Origin: DATCHW01 sp036508135
GTDB taxonomy: Bacteria; Bacteroidota; Ignavibacteria; Tepidaquicellales; Tepidaquicellaceae
Length of the DNA: 64,000 nt
Assembly: GCA_036508135.1 (NCBI GenBank)
Contig: DATCHW010000064.1
Location: forward strand, 1 to 64,000
Direction of reading: 5' to 3'
Made by a program: the position numbers and the translations under genes
Notes under the pieces: model-generated
Seen by the model: only the letters and a program-made list of their open reading frames with translations
What the model was told of the DNA's origin: nothing
Databases searched by the model: none
In this document: in pieces, positions 55,030 to 63,915 of the stretch
Numbering within the stretch: the stretch's first letter is position 1
Layout of the letters: each line of letters opens with the position of its first letter

Positions 55030-55857
55030 TCAATCGAGTTTTGAATTTAAAGTTTTCACATTCCGATATGAATCGAGTTCCACATTGAAAGAACCGACTT
55101 TGATTTTCACTTCTACTTTTATCGGCATTTTGACTACGTCATCACTCAGCCATAACACAAGGTCATCACCCGAACCGAAAAGTCCGCCTTCCATACCCAT
55201 AGGTTTCACTTTTATACATTTAAACTTGCCTGCTCCGATGCTTACTTCTTCTCTTCCGAGATATTTTACCTCAAGTTGTTTTGACTGCTCTTTATCAAAC
55301 ACCTGGAACGTGGAAATGATATCCCATTCATTCATAACCGGTATATCGAATGTACGGGCATAATAGAAGGCGCTGACCTGATCCTGAGTATAATCAGGAA
55401 TACTTACTTCACGTTTAAAAGTTTTTGACAATCCTTCATAAGTTTTTACTTTATGATTTTCCTGGTCAAAAATTGCTTCGAAAATGTCCTTATATTTTCC
55501 CTGAATTTTATCGTGATTATATTTCCAGGGAAATAGTCCCTGAGCATCGAGGTAACACACATATTTTTCGTCCAGTTTATAAACCCATTCAAAGGATGAT
55601 GAGGTTTTCACGCTCACATTGATTTTATAACAGTCTCTTCCGTTCATAGTTTCAAAATTAGGTGATATCTCCATTACGGACTCTCCTGCTTTTACTCCCA
55701 TATAATAAATTATAAAATTCAGTTGTTCTCCGGGTCCGAATGAATTCTGGCTTACTTTCCTGTATTCGAAAGTTTGGGTGACAGTAGTATCTTCCTGTGC
55801 GAATGTAAATTGTGCAAATAATAATATTAATCCAAGTGTAAGTGCTATTTTTTTCAT
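55030..55857 (-). CDS. DUF3108 protein, exported
   Basis: A 275-residue protein with a signal peptide (residues 1-20, ends TFAQ). FGPGEQLNFIIYYMGVKAGE and a C-terminal region around FKCIKVKPMG and LVLWLSDD match DUF3108, a beta-rich periplasmic family of unknown function often found near envelope genes. The strands resemble lipid-carrier folds of the LolA type; that is a weak inference. It is coupled to queE downstream. The following 55858-56105 gap has only CCCCCTTT/AAGGGGG repeats. Confidence 0.85.
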   Translation of the reverse strand: MKKIALTLGLILLFAQFTFAQEDTTVTQTFEYRKVSQNSFGPGEQLNFIIYYMGVKAGESVMEISPNFETMNGRDCYKINVSVKTSSSFEWVYKLDEKYVCYLDAQGLFPWKYNHDKIQGKYKDIFEAIFDQENHKVKTYEGLSKTFKREVSIPDYTQDQVSAFYYARTFDIPVMNEWDIISTFQVFDKEQSKQLEVKYLGREEVSIGAGKFKCIKVKPMGMEGGLFGSGDDLVLWLSDDVVKMPIKVEVKIKVGSFNVELDSYRNVKTLNSKLD

Positions 55858-56105
55858 ACTTTTAACTATTTTATATTTTAAACTCTGAATGCCTTAATTT
55901 GTTTCACTATATTTTTTATTAATACATAAAAATTAACTAATTATTTCGGATAAAGAAATTGAGAATTTATGCAATTATAACAACCCCCTTTTGTTCCCCC
56001 TTTACTAAGGGGGAATTATTGCTGTCTATTTTATTTACTTTAATCTCCCACCCTCATCCTGACAAGTCAGGGCTCTTCGACTTTGAAAGAAAGGGGGGAT
56101 ATTGG

Positions 56106-57104
56106 TTATAGAATTTTCCTGATTGATTCGAGAACATCCTCCGGTTTTATAGAGTCCATATCTTTTGATTCTGAACCGGGCTTAAGAATTATCGCGTTAA
56201 CGCTGAGAGGTTTCCATCTTACATCGTTCATAGGTATTTCATTAGGATAGAATCCGATAATTTTTTTATTCAAAGCCCCTGCAATATGGATTGGACCCGT
56301 GGAATTTGAAATAAACAGCTCTGACCTATCTATCAAAATCATCAGTTCACGCAAAGATATTTTTCCGGCTAAATCAATAATACTTTTATTGTTTTGAGAT
56401 TCATTTTTGATTCTTTCTGTCAGACCGGATTCTTCTTTAATACCTGTCAATACAATTTTAAAATCTGAAAATTTATCCAATAATAATTTTGAAAGTTCTA
56501 TGAATCTTTCTATGCTCCAGTCTCTGGCGGATTTTTTGGAACCCGGGTGAAGAATTATATATTTCTCATTTAAAGTAAATTCAAGCTCTTTTAATTTTGA
56601 GTCAAGATTTTCAAATTCATCGTTAGTGTATGAAAAATAAAACTTTTTATCATAATCTATATCCGGTGTAATTGGGGTCAGCAAATTCAGATTAAAATCT
56701 GCTTCATGTTTATCGGCATACTTTCTATGTTCTTTAACTTTTTCATTGAATAAAAACGAATATCCCCTGTAACCGCTGCCAATCCTGAATTTTATTCCCC
56801 CCATAGCAAAGAGAAGTGCAATTTCGAATCTCGGGAATACTGATATTGCAAGGTCATAATTTTCTTTTTTGAAAAATCTTAATTTTTCAGGAAAACTTTT
56901 AAAATCATCATAGATGATAACAGAATTAATTCCGGGATAACCATAAACAATCCCTGCATTTTGTTTTTTTATCAAAAAATCAATTATGGAATCCGGAAAT
57001 AATTTTTTCAAATGCGAAATCAAAGGAAGCGTGAGGATTACATCTCCGAGTTTATCGGTGCGGGAGACAATAATTTTTTTAATATTTTTGTATTTATCGG
57101 GCAT
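56106..57104 (-). CDS. Glycosyltransferase family 9 (heptosyltransferase-like)
   Basis: A 332-residue GT-B enzyme. It begins IKKIIVSRTDKLGDVILTLP, has a two-domain layout, KYIILHPGSKKSARDWSIERF (in part) and FISNSTGPIHIAGAL, the donor-binding patterns of the ADP-heptose LPS heptosyltransferase family. It probably builds the lipopolysaccharide core; the acceptor is unknown. Its ATG overlaps the stop of the ferredoxin gene by one base. Confidence 0.9.
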   Translation of the reverse strand: MPDKYKNIKKIIVSRTDKLGDVILTLPLISHLKKLFPDSIIDFLIKKQNAGIVYGYPGINSVIIYDDFKSFPEKLRFFKKENYDLAISVFPRFEIALLFAMGGIKFRIGSGYRGYSFLFNEKVKEHRKYADKHEADFNLNLLTPITPDIDYDKKFYFSYTNDEFENLDSKLKELEFTLNEKYIILHPGSKKSARDWSIERFIELSKLLLDKFSDFKIVLTGIKEESGLTERIKNESQNNKSIIDLAGKISLRELMILIDRSELFISNSTGPIHIAGALNKKIIGFYPNEIPMNDVRWKPLSVNAIILKPGSESKDMDSIKPEDVLESIRKIL

Positions 57105-57406
57105 TATTCTGCGGGTATTTCTACAATTATTTCGGGATTATCACCTTTAATTATTTTGCACATACAGGCGAGGCGGGTTCCGGATGAATTTAAATTTTCA
57201 GTATTGAGCATAAAAATTTCATCTTCGGAAATATCATTAAGATATTCATATCCCTGTTTTATCAATACACGGCAGGATGTACAGGCACAAACGCCGGCGC
57301 AATTGTGATTTATCTCTACCAGATTTTCAAAAGCAACATCGAGCAGAGACTTATCGAATTCTGCCAGGCATCGTTTACCTGAGGGATAAAATATGACTAC
57401 AGGCAT
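57104..57406 (-). CDS. 2Fe-2S ferredoxin, adrenodoxin type
   Basis: A 100-residue electron carrier. The cluster ligands are HNCAGVCACTSC (C-x5-C-x2-C) and the distal Cys in RLACMC, as in Isc-type and adrenodoxin-like ferredoxins. It is directly upstream of the GT9 gene. A role in Fe-S assembly with the isc cluster about 2 kb away is possible. Confidence 0.88.
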   Translation of the reverse strand: MPVVIFYPSGKRCLAEFDKSLLDVAFENLVEINHNCAGVCACTSCRVLIKQGYEYLNDISEDEIFMLNTENLNSSGTRLACMCKIIKGDNPEIIVEIPAE

Positions 57407-57543
57407 ATAATCAATTCTTAAAATTAATTCCTTAAAAATATGAATAAAAAAGTGAAAGGTAAAATGTAAAACACAGCCGTCTTACATTTTACCTTTCAAG
57501 TTTTAAGAAAATTATCGTTTAATGCTTATAAATTTCTAATTAA

Positions 57544-58041
57544 TTATTTATAAGTTATTGCTATCTGTGATTTTGATTTATCTTTATCAAAACTCATTAT
57601 AACACTCACATCCCTTTCATTTTTTTTCCAGCCTAAGATAGCAGCGTCATCGGATACGATTATATCCCCTCCTTCGATAATGTTGAATCCGCTTTTTTTC
57701 ATCTCTTCCTTGAAATAAACTACGAGTTCATTGATTTTATCGGTTGATTCGAAATTCACCACCGTTCCTTCTGAGCTGCTCAAAGAACCAAGGCATTTTG
57801 AGTTTTTTGGTTGTGGAATATCTCCCGGATAGTTTTTAGGCATTCCTTCCGATATTCCGAGGTCATTTAATTTAATCGTTTCGTTATCTTTCGGTTCACC
57901 GCTATTTTGGTTGCCGTCGTCTTTTTTCACTTCTTCGGATTTTTTATCATCTTTTCCGGTTTGAGATTTATCATCTTTTTTCCCGCATCCTGAAAGGGAT
58001 ACAAAAGTAATAAGCAATAAAATCAGAAACAATTTTTTCAT
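57544..58041 (-). CDS. Lipoprotein of unknown function
   Basis: The start chosen is ATG at 58041 (MKKLFLILLLI); the frame also has an ATG at 58083, but the extra 14 residues would spoil the signal. Lipobox LSGC is followed by a Lys/Asp/Ser-rich tether of about 45 residues. The C-terminal about 100 residues (INELVVYFKEEMKKSGFNII, then AAILGWKKNERDVSVIMSF) look like a small alpha/beta domain. Function unknown. It precedes nothing on its strand within 130 bp. Confidence 0.7.
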   Translation of the reverse strand: MKKLFLILLLITFVSLSGCGKKDDKSQTGKDDKKSEEVKKDDGNQNSGEPKDNETIKLNDLGISEGMPKNYPGDIPQPKNSKCLGSLSSSEGTVVNFESTDKINELVVYFKEEMKKSGFNIIEGGDIIVSDDAAILGWKKNERDVSVIMSFDKDKSKSQIAITYK

Positions 58042-58109
58042 AATTAGTTTTTTATTTTTTATTAAAAAAATCCCTGTAAGCATTTCTGCATACCGGGAAT
58101 AATTATAAT

Positions 58110-58670
58110 TTAATTAGAGCATTTTATCGCTTCAAATGTACCTGCTATCCAGCTTTTTGATTCATCCTTAAAGCAAATAGCAATCTTTCCTTTGACCTTT
58201 TTATCCGTAATCTCAGATATTTTCAAAACGCAGTTCCATTCAGGTGTGACATTTTTTGTGTTATCTTTTTCGAGACTGAAATGATAGTCTGCCACAACAC
58301 CTTCAGTCATTGTAGTGAATTTATCTTTTATAAAATCCCCTACTTTAAATTCACCTGATTTCTTCGTCAATCTGAATCCTGAATCACTTTCTTCAAATGC
58401 TCCGCAGTTTTGTCTTGGTGCTTTGGAGGTGAAATTAATCACGTTATCGTCGCTGCCTCTCCACGTCTCAAAGTTGATATATTCAACTTTAAATTCTTTA
58501 CCATTCATCATCCCTTTTACGGGATAATCCGGGATTTTATTGATATTTAGTTCTTCGGACCAAGTAAAACTGCTTACATCCTGCACGGAAGTTTTTACTT
58601 CATCTTTTTTACCGCATCCGCTTAAAAGAACAATTGATATTAAAAGAAAATAAATTTTCCTGATTACCAC
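58110..58670 (-). CDS. Lipoprotein of unknown function
   Basis: A 186-residue protein with a type II signal (lipobox LSGC, then GKKDE). The body has strands FKVEYINFETWRG, FRLTKKSGEFKVGDFI and GKIAICFKDESKSWIAGTFEA, recalling the lipoprotein at 25897-26418. An extracytoplasmic beta-sandwich is probable. It is followed on the same strand by another lipoprotein gene 68 bp away. Confidence 0.7.
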   Translation of the reverse strand: MVIRKIYFLLISIVLLSGCGKKDEVKTSVQDVSSFTWSEELNINKIPDYPVKGMMNGKEFKVEYINFETWRGSDDNVINFTSKAPRQNCGAFEESDSGFRLTKKSGEFKVGDFIKDKFTTMTEGVVADYHFSLEKDNTKNVTPEWNCVLKISEITDKKVKGKIAICFKDESKSWIAGTFEAIKCSN

Positions 58671-58685
58671 TTGTTTAATAATAGA

Positions 58686-59462
58686 TTATTTTACGAATTT
58701 TATAAATCTATCATTTATTCTTCCCCAATGCAAGTTATTAATAAGGTTATCAATATATTTAGCTCTGCCGGGACCATCTTTGTGATAATAAGCGTGTTCG
58801 AATACGTCACACGCGATTAGCGGAATGCCTCCCCAGATTGCTCCGTAGTGATGCTCGTCAACCAGTATATTAAGTAATCTTCCGCTGTAAAGCTTATCAA
58901 ACACAAGCACACCCCATCCGGAAAGTTTTGCAGCAAGAGCGGATGCCTTGAAATCTTCTTTCCATTTATCAAAACTGCCGAATTCTTTTTCGATTGCCGC
59001 TAATACATCTTTTCCTTTTGAAGGGTCACCATCGCCTCCGAGTACTTCCCAGTAAAGGTCGTGAAGCACTGTTCCGCCGTGATTCCATGTCATTCTTCTT
59101 TTCAGTTCGCCGATCTGACTGTAGTTTCCGTTTGCCTTTGTTCTATCCGCAGTTTCGAGCTCCTTTTCGATGTTGTTCAGGAAAGTTACATATCCTTTAT
59201 GGTGAGTGTTGTAATGCCAGTCAGATGTTTCAGGTGACATAACATCTTTCAAAAGTGTTTTTGCTTCTTCATCGGAATAAGGTCTGGGGTTAAATTTCCA
59301 TTCAAATGCCATTTTACTAATTTCTCCTTTTTGATTTAATTTGTTATTATTTTTATTTAATATTTTACTGATTGCAGAGCCGGGAAAAACTGCCACTGAG
59401 GCAATTCCGATTGCCGATCTGACTAAAAAATTTCTTCGCGATAAACCATTTTTTTTTGTCAT
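58686..59462 (-). CDS. Fe/Mn superoxide dismutase with Tat-type N-terminus
   Basis: The start chosen is ATG at 59462 (MTKKNGLSRRNFLVRS); the frame extends upstream to 59540 but those codons overlap the previous gene. The N-terminus has the twin-arginine pattern SRRNFL and a hydrophobic stretch, so the enzyme may be exported. The SOD core begins at Met51 (59312) and has the metal ligands in NTHHKGY, WNHGGT and CDVFEHAYY (His, His, Asp, His). An internal AAAGGAGAAA lies just before Met51, so a shorter cytoplasmic form could also be made. It converts superoxide to peroxide and oxygen. It follows the Fe-S assembly genes. Confidence 0.88.
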   Translation of the reverse strand: MTKKNGLSRRNFLVRSAIGIASVAVFPGSAISKILNKNNNKLNQKGEISKMAFEWKFNPRPYSDEEAKTLLKDVMSPETSDWHYNTHHKGYVTFLNNIEKELETADRTKANGNYSQIGELKRRMTWNHGGTVLHDLYWEVLGGDGDPSKGKDVLAAIEKEFGSFDKWKEDFKASALAAKLSGWGVLVFDKLYSGRLLNILVDEHHYGAIWGGIPLIACDVFEHAYYHKDGPGRAKYIDNLINNLHWGRINDRFIKFVK

Positions 59463-59478
59463 CGAGATTATGTTATTT

Positions 59479-59844
59479 TTAAGCACTAAATGAACTTCCG
59501 CATCCGCAAGTTTTTTGTGCATTGGGATTATTGAACACAAATCCTTTTCCGTTCAAGCCGTCCGAATAATCAATTTCTGTTCCTGAAAGATAGAGAAAGC
59601 TTTTCATATCAACATATATATTCAAGCCATCTTTTTCGATAATGTTATCCGTAGGTTTTATATCCGAATCGAATCCAAGCGAATAAGACAAACCAGAGCA
59701 ACCGCCGCCTTTCACACCGATTCTAAGTCCAAAATTTTCAGGGATATTATTTTCCTGCATTATCCTTTTAATTTCTTTTACTGCTTTTTCTGTTACGTTT
59801 ATATCCTCAGTTACACCGGGAACGAATTCTTTTGTTTCTGACAT
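59479..59844 (-). CDS. A-type Fe-S carrier (IscA/ErpA family)
   Basis: A 121-residue A-type carrier. It begins with a tail and then ITEKAV-like NVTEKAVKEIKRIMQE, and has the three conserved cysteines: GVKGGGCSGLSYSLGF and the C-terminal CGCGSSF. It passes Fe-S clusters to client proteins. It follows iscS by 26 bp and precedes the SOD gene by 16 bp. Confidence 0.9.
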   Translation of the reverse strand: MSETKEFVPGVTEDINVTEKAVKEIKRIMQENNIPENFGLRIGVKGGGCSGLSYSLGFDSDIKPTDNIIEKDGLNIYVDMKSFLYLSGTEIDYSDGLNGKGFVFNNPNAQKTCGCGSSFSA

Positions 59845-59870
59845 ATTTGATTAATTTTAATTATTTAATT

Positions 59871-61028
59871 TTATTTTAATTCTTTTCTGATGTTATTTAA
59901 TTTTCCGATTGTTATATCAATTGCAAAATCAATTTCTTCTTCAGTATTAAATCTTCCGAGTCCGAATCTAACGGATGATTTGCAGAGATTATCAGGTTTG
60001 CCAATTGCTCTCAATACATAAGAGGGTTCCAGTGTTTCAGAACTGCAGGCACTTCCGGTCGATATTGCAAGCTCTTTCAACGATAATAAAATCCGCTGAC
60101 TGTCTGTAAAGCCAAAACTCACATTCAGATTATTCGGTAATCTTTTCTCCGGGTGACCATTCAATGAACATCCTTCAATATTTGTAACAAAATTCTTCAG
60201 TATTTTATTCCTGAAATTTGTTAATTTTTTTGATTCTTCCGTGATAATATTTTTTGAAATCCGGCAGGCTTTACCAAAACCAACAATTCCGGAAACATTG
60301 AGGGTTCCGCTCCTGAATCCACGTTCGTGACCGCCTCCATGCATTTGCTCTGCCAGATTTAGTTTCGGTGACTTTGATGCCACGTATAAAGCACCCACAC
60401 CTTTTGGTCCGTACATTTTGTGTGCGGTAATACTCATCAGGTCGATATTCATTCTTTTTACATCAATCGGAATTTTACCTAATGCTTGTGATGCATCCGT
60501 ATGGAAGACTATATTCCTGCTGCTGCAAATCTTTCCGATCTCTTCCACCGGCTGTATGGTTCCGATCTCATTATTAGCAGTCATTACAGAAACGAGAATT
60601 GTTTTATCTGTGATGGAATTTTTTAAATCTTCCTGGTCAATTATACCATATTCATCTACTTTCAGATATGAGATTTCAAAGCCATGCTTCCTAAGATATT
60701 TGCAGGTATCCAGAACAGCTTTATGCTCGATGAGTGAAGTAATGATATGATTTCCTTTTTCAAAATTAGCCTCGGCATAACCTTTGATTGCAAGATTAAT
60801 TGATTCTGTAGCCCCGCCGGTGAATATAATTTCTTCAGGATTTGAGTTTATCAGTTCAGCAACTCTTTTCCTGGCAAACTTAACTGCCTCCGCTGCTTCG
60901 TGACCATAAATATGGCTCACGCTTGCGGCATTTCCAAATTTATCTGTAAGGTATGGCATCATTTCTTTTAATACATCGGGGTCTAAAGGTGTTGTTGCAT
61001 TATTATCGAGATATACAGGTATTTTCAT
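59871..61028 (-). CDS. iscS: Cysteine desulfurase
   Basis: A 385-residue PLP enzyme: VYLDNNATTPLDPDVL, FTGGATESINLAIKG, TAHKMYGPKGVGALY with the PLP lysine, and STGSACSSETLEPSYVL with the persulfide-forming Cys. It supplies sulfur for Fe-S cluster assembly. It follows iscR by 10 bp. No IscU scaffold is seen in the window. Confidence 0.93.
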   Translation of the reverse strand: MKIPVYLDNNATTPLDPDVLKEMMPYLTDKFGNAASVSHIYGHEAAEAVKFARKRVAELINSNPEEIIFTGGATESINLAIKGYAEANFEKGNHIITSLIEHKAVLDTCKYLRKHGFEISYLKVDEYGIIDQEDLKNSITDKTILVSVMTANNEIGTIQPVEEIGKICSSRNIVFHTDASQALGKIPIDVKRMNIDLMSITAHKMYGPKGVGALYVASKSPKLNLAEQMHGGGHERGFRSGTLNVSGIVGFGKACRISKNIITEESKKLTNFRNKILKNFVTNIEGCSLNGHPEKRLPNNLNVSFGFTDSQRILLSLKELAISTGSACSSETLEPSYVLRAIGKPDNLCKSSVRFGLGRFNTEEEIDFAIDITIGKLNNIRKELK

Positions 61029-61038
61029 TTAAGACTCA

Positions 61039-61440
61039 TCATAAAAATTCGGAAACCATTTTTGATTTAAGTAATGATTCGAGCTCTTTTTGCATTTTTT
61101 CCATCGGATTCTTCATAGTGCAGTCATCGAGCATAATACAATCACTATCAGTCTTCATTTGCTGGCACTCTACAATTGCTTTATTATCTTCAAGCATATC
61201 CATTAAATTTGAAAGAGAAATAATGTTAAGGTCAGTATTCAATTTATAACCGCCGTTTATACCCTGTGTTGATATCAATATATTTTCTTTTTTAAGCTTC
61301 TGTAAAATCTTTGCCAGCAAGTCGTATGGAATATTATGTCCTTCTGATATTTCCTTTGCCGTTACGATATTCTCCCCTGAGCCTTTGATTGACCTCAAAG
61401 CCATAAGGGCGTATTCAACTTTCTTAGATAACTTAATCAT
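61039..61440 (-). CDS. iscR: Rrf2-family regulator, IscR-like
   Basis: A 133-residue regulator. The N-terminal winged helix (KLSKKVEYALMALRSI, KEISEGHNIPYDLLAKILQKL) is followed by Cys92, Cys101 and Cys107, a set close to the C-x5-C-x5-C cluster ligands of IscR. It probably binds a 2Fe-2S cluster and controls the isc genes. It is the first gene of the iscR-iscS-iscA-sod run, as expected for autoregulation. Confidence 0.9.
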   Translation of the reverse strand: MIKLSKKVEYALMALRSIKGSGENIVTAKEISEGHNIPYDLLAKILQKLKKENILISTQGINGGYKLNTDLNIISLSNLMDMLEDNKAIVECQQMKTDSDCIMLDDCTMKNPMEKMQKELESLLKSKMVSEFL

Positions 61441-61624
61441 TATAAAAACTGTACTTAGTAAATTGGACTATTATAGTCGTATTTTATAACAAAATAAATT
61501 AATAAATAAGTTCCTTTCAAAAATCAGCTTATATAACACATATTTTAAGGATTTTTATAAAGTGACTTATAATTGTAAATTTGTTATTCTTTTTTACAGA
61601 TTCAATTATTAAATTGATTGAGAT

Positions 61625-62524
61625 ATGAAATTAAAAATAATTGTAATACTTTTAATCCTGTACGGTGTGATTTCACAAGAATCATTATTTGCACAAAACA
61701 ATGACAGGTGGCTTCCGCCGCCTTTTCCTGAATTAAGCAGGGAATTATTATTTTTAGACCCGCTTGTGTTTTATAATAATGACAGCAATAATGCAAGAAT
61801 TGACTTATATATCGAAATTCCTGTTCCGGCTATTATTTTTAAAAGAAATTCTACTATGGATATATTCGAGTCTTCATTAGAAATGTCTGTAACCATAGAA
61901 GATTCGAAAGATCTGAACTCCTTCAGCAAGGTCTATAATGAGCACACTTCTTTTACGGATGAAGAAATGAAAAGCGAAGCAAAAGCTTCTCTTTATTTTC
62001 TGAAAGTGTTTTACGAAAAACCCGGTAATTATAAACTAAATTTTAAAATAAAAGACTTCAATTCAAACAGGGAATATATAAAACAGGACAGTATTAGTAT
62101 CAGAGATAAATCTAATATTTTTTTCAGTGATATTATGATTTTATCAGATTACAAAATTGACCCGGAAGGGAAAAAGGAAATAACTCCGCTTGTAAACAAA
62201 AATGTTTTTAATCTTCCTGAGTTTTATATATTCTTCGAAATTTATAGCAACAGTGATTCTACTATCAGCAAAGAATACACATACAGGATAAAGGACGATA
62301 AAGATAAAATAATTTCAGAAAGCAGTTTTTATTATAATTTATCAGCCGATGTCAATAAAGAATTTGAAAAAATATTTTTTTATAATTCCCAATACGGGAT
62401 TTTTAAAATTGAAATAATTGATAAATCAACTCAGGAGATAGTTGTTACTAAAAGATTTGTTAATTTTCCTCACATTTTGAAACAAGGAAGGATGCCGGAA
62501 AATATTCACAAACCGAGGAACTGA
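61625..62524 (+). CDS. Exported protein, possibly GWxTD-like
   Basis: A 299-residue protein with a signal peptide (residues 1-24, ends LFAQ). The strand-rich body (ARIDLYIEIPVPAIIF, YNLSADVNKEFEKIFF) has the plan of the beta-sandwich part of GWxTD-domain proteins common in Ignavibacteriota and relatives. The GWxTD motif itself is not seen, so the call is weak. It is divergent from iscR with 184 bp between starts and converges on the next gene. Confidence 0.5.
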   Translation: MKLKIIVILLILYGVISQESLFAQNNDRWLPPPFPELSRELLFLDPLVFYNNDSNNARIDLYIEIPVPAIIFKRNSTMDIFESSLEMSVTIEDSKDLNSFSKVYNEHTSFTDEEMKSEAKASLYFLKVFYEKPGNYKLNFKIKDFNSNREYIKQDSISIRDKSNIFFSDIMILSDYKIDPEGKKEITPLVNKNVFNLPEFYIFFEIYSNSDSTISKEYTYRIKDDKDKIISESSFYYNLSADVNKEFEKIFFYNSQYGIFKIEIIDKSTQEIVVTKRFVNFPHILKQGRMPENIHKPRN

Positions 62525-62553
62525 ATTTAAATGTGATATTAATTCACAGTTGA

Positions 62554-63915
62554 TTATTCGTTATTGTCTTCTTTTTCTTCCTGTTCTGTATTACCTTTAT
62601 GATCGTGTATTTTGATTTTTATGTCCTTTAATTTGGATTTCACCGAGTCGGGTAAATTTTCAAATTCCTTCATTTCTCCAGGGTTCATTTCGATTTTTAT
62701 ATTCATATCTTTTAATTTTTTATCAACTTCTATCTGAATTTTTTCATCGAGATTATCAAGTTCTTTAAGATTATCATGTTCTTTAAGATTTTCAAGTTCT
62801 TTTAATTCTTCCTCATCAAAAATTTTAATATTCATATTCTTCAATTCTTCAAAGTCAATATTATTCATAACAGAGTCCATTATTTTCCCTACATCCGGGA
62901 TTTCAATATCAACTATCATTTTTTTATGCATTCTTGATAATACAGAATCCTGAATATTTTTAGTTTTTTCATTTACTTTTCTCATTCCGTTTTCAACCCT
63001 GATAATAATAGAATCTATCTCAGGATTATCAATAAATATTTCATTGTCATAGCTGAGACTTTTCAGCGCCCGGTCATTTAGTTTAATAACGATTTTCTCG
63101 ATAATCGAGTCGGCATTAATAGCTATATTTCGTTGTTCGAGGGATTTTTTAATATTCCCGACAGACTTTTCAATATTTACATTCCGTACAATATCATTGT
63201 GCAGTTTTATTCTTAAGGAATCCATTTTTTTCTTTGGCACAATATAAGCGATACCGGGTATATTATTTAAATCCCTGAAATCAATATCCACTTCATCTTC
63301 TATACCTGCAATTTCTAACTGCCTGGAAACATCATTAATAATTTCCGCATGATTAACGGGCAAAGAAGACATATCAAAGTTAAACAAAGAATAAAGCGCA
63401 GCAGCATAAACAGGGCGTTTTACAGGTTCATAGACAGGGAATACATTATAACCATAAACATCTCCCATATCAGTTAGATTTGTCTGAATCAAAGAGAGTT
63501 GAGATTTGTCAATTTCAGGAGGTATAAGCATTTTATAATTGAGAACCTCTTCATTATTTATAACTGTATCCGAGACCATCAAATTAGATTTATCCAACCA
63601 GCTGAAATTATCCAATTGCGCAATGGCATTATTTGAGTTTTTATTCATACTCCAGGATACAACTTTCCCGATGGCTTTATTTTGTGTAATCGGAACTTTT
63701 CCTGAAAGGAATAAAATAATTAAGGAAGCAACAATAACTGCATATTTCACTTTATTCTCAGAAATAGTTTTAATGAAAATTGATTCGTGAGATTTTGTTT
63801 TTTTAATCCCAAAAAAGGATTCTTTCCTGATAAAATTTTCCACTTCAACAAAGGATTTGCTGAAATCTTCGGATTTAACCGAATCCCAATATTTATAAAG
63901 TGTATTATCTTCCAT
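62554..63915 (-). CDS. Single-pass membrane protein, possible anti-sigma factor
   Basis: A 453-residue protein. Residues 1-55 are cytoplasmic and charged, one membrane helix follows (about 57-72, YAVIVASLIILFLSG), and the remainder lies outside, with long Lys/Glu/Asp-rich helical stretches that may be coiled coil (MGDVYGYNVFPVYEP earlier is a distinct part). Some zinc or heptad-like runs occur (LENLKEHDNLKELDNL) near the C-terminus. The start overlaps the end of the upstream gene, so the two are coupled. Size and layout suit an anti-sigma factor next to its sigma gene; this is inference. Confidence 0.5.
   Translation of the reverse strand: MEDNTLYKYWDSVKSEDFSKSFVEVENFIRKESFFGIKKTKSHESIFIKTISENKVKYAVIVASLIILFLSGKVPITQNKAIGKVVSWSMNKNSNNAIAQLDNFSWLDKSNLMVSDTVINNEEVLNYKMLIPPEIDKSQLSLIQTNLTDMGDVYGYNVFPVYEPVKRPVYAAALYSLFNFDMSSLPVNHAEIINDVSRQLEIAGIEDEVDIDFRDLNNIPGIAYIVPKKKMDSLRIKLHNDIVRNVNIEKSVGNIKKSLEQRNIAINADSIIEKIVIKLNDRALKSLSYDNEIFIDNPEIDSIIIRVENGMRKVNEKTKNIQDSVLSRMHKKMIVDIEIPDVGKIMDSVMNNIDFEELKNMNIKIFDEEELKELENLKEHDNLKELDNLDEKIQIEVDKKLKDMNIKIEMNPGEMKEFENLPDSVKSKLKDIKIKIHDHKGNTEQEEKEDNNE

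Noticed and set aside
59463..59540. 26-residue upstream extension of the SOD frame
   Set aside because: It overlaps the IscA/ErpA coding end and would bury the twin-arginine signal; ATG at 59462 is better.
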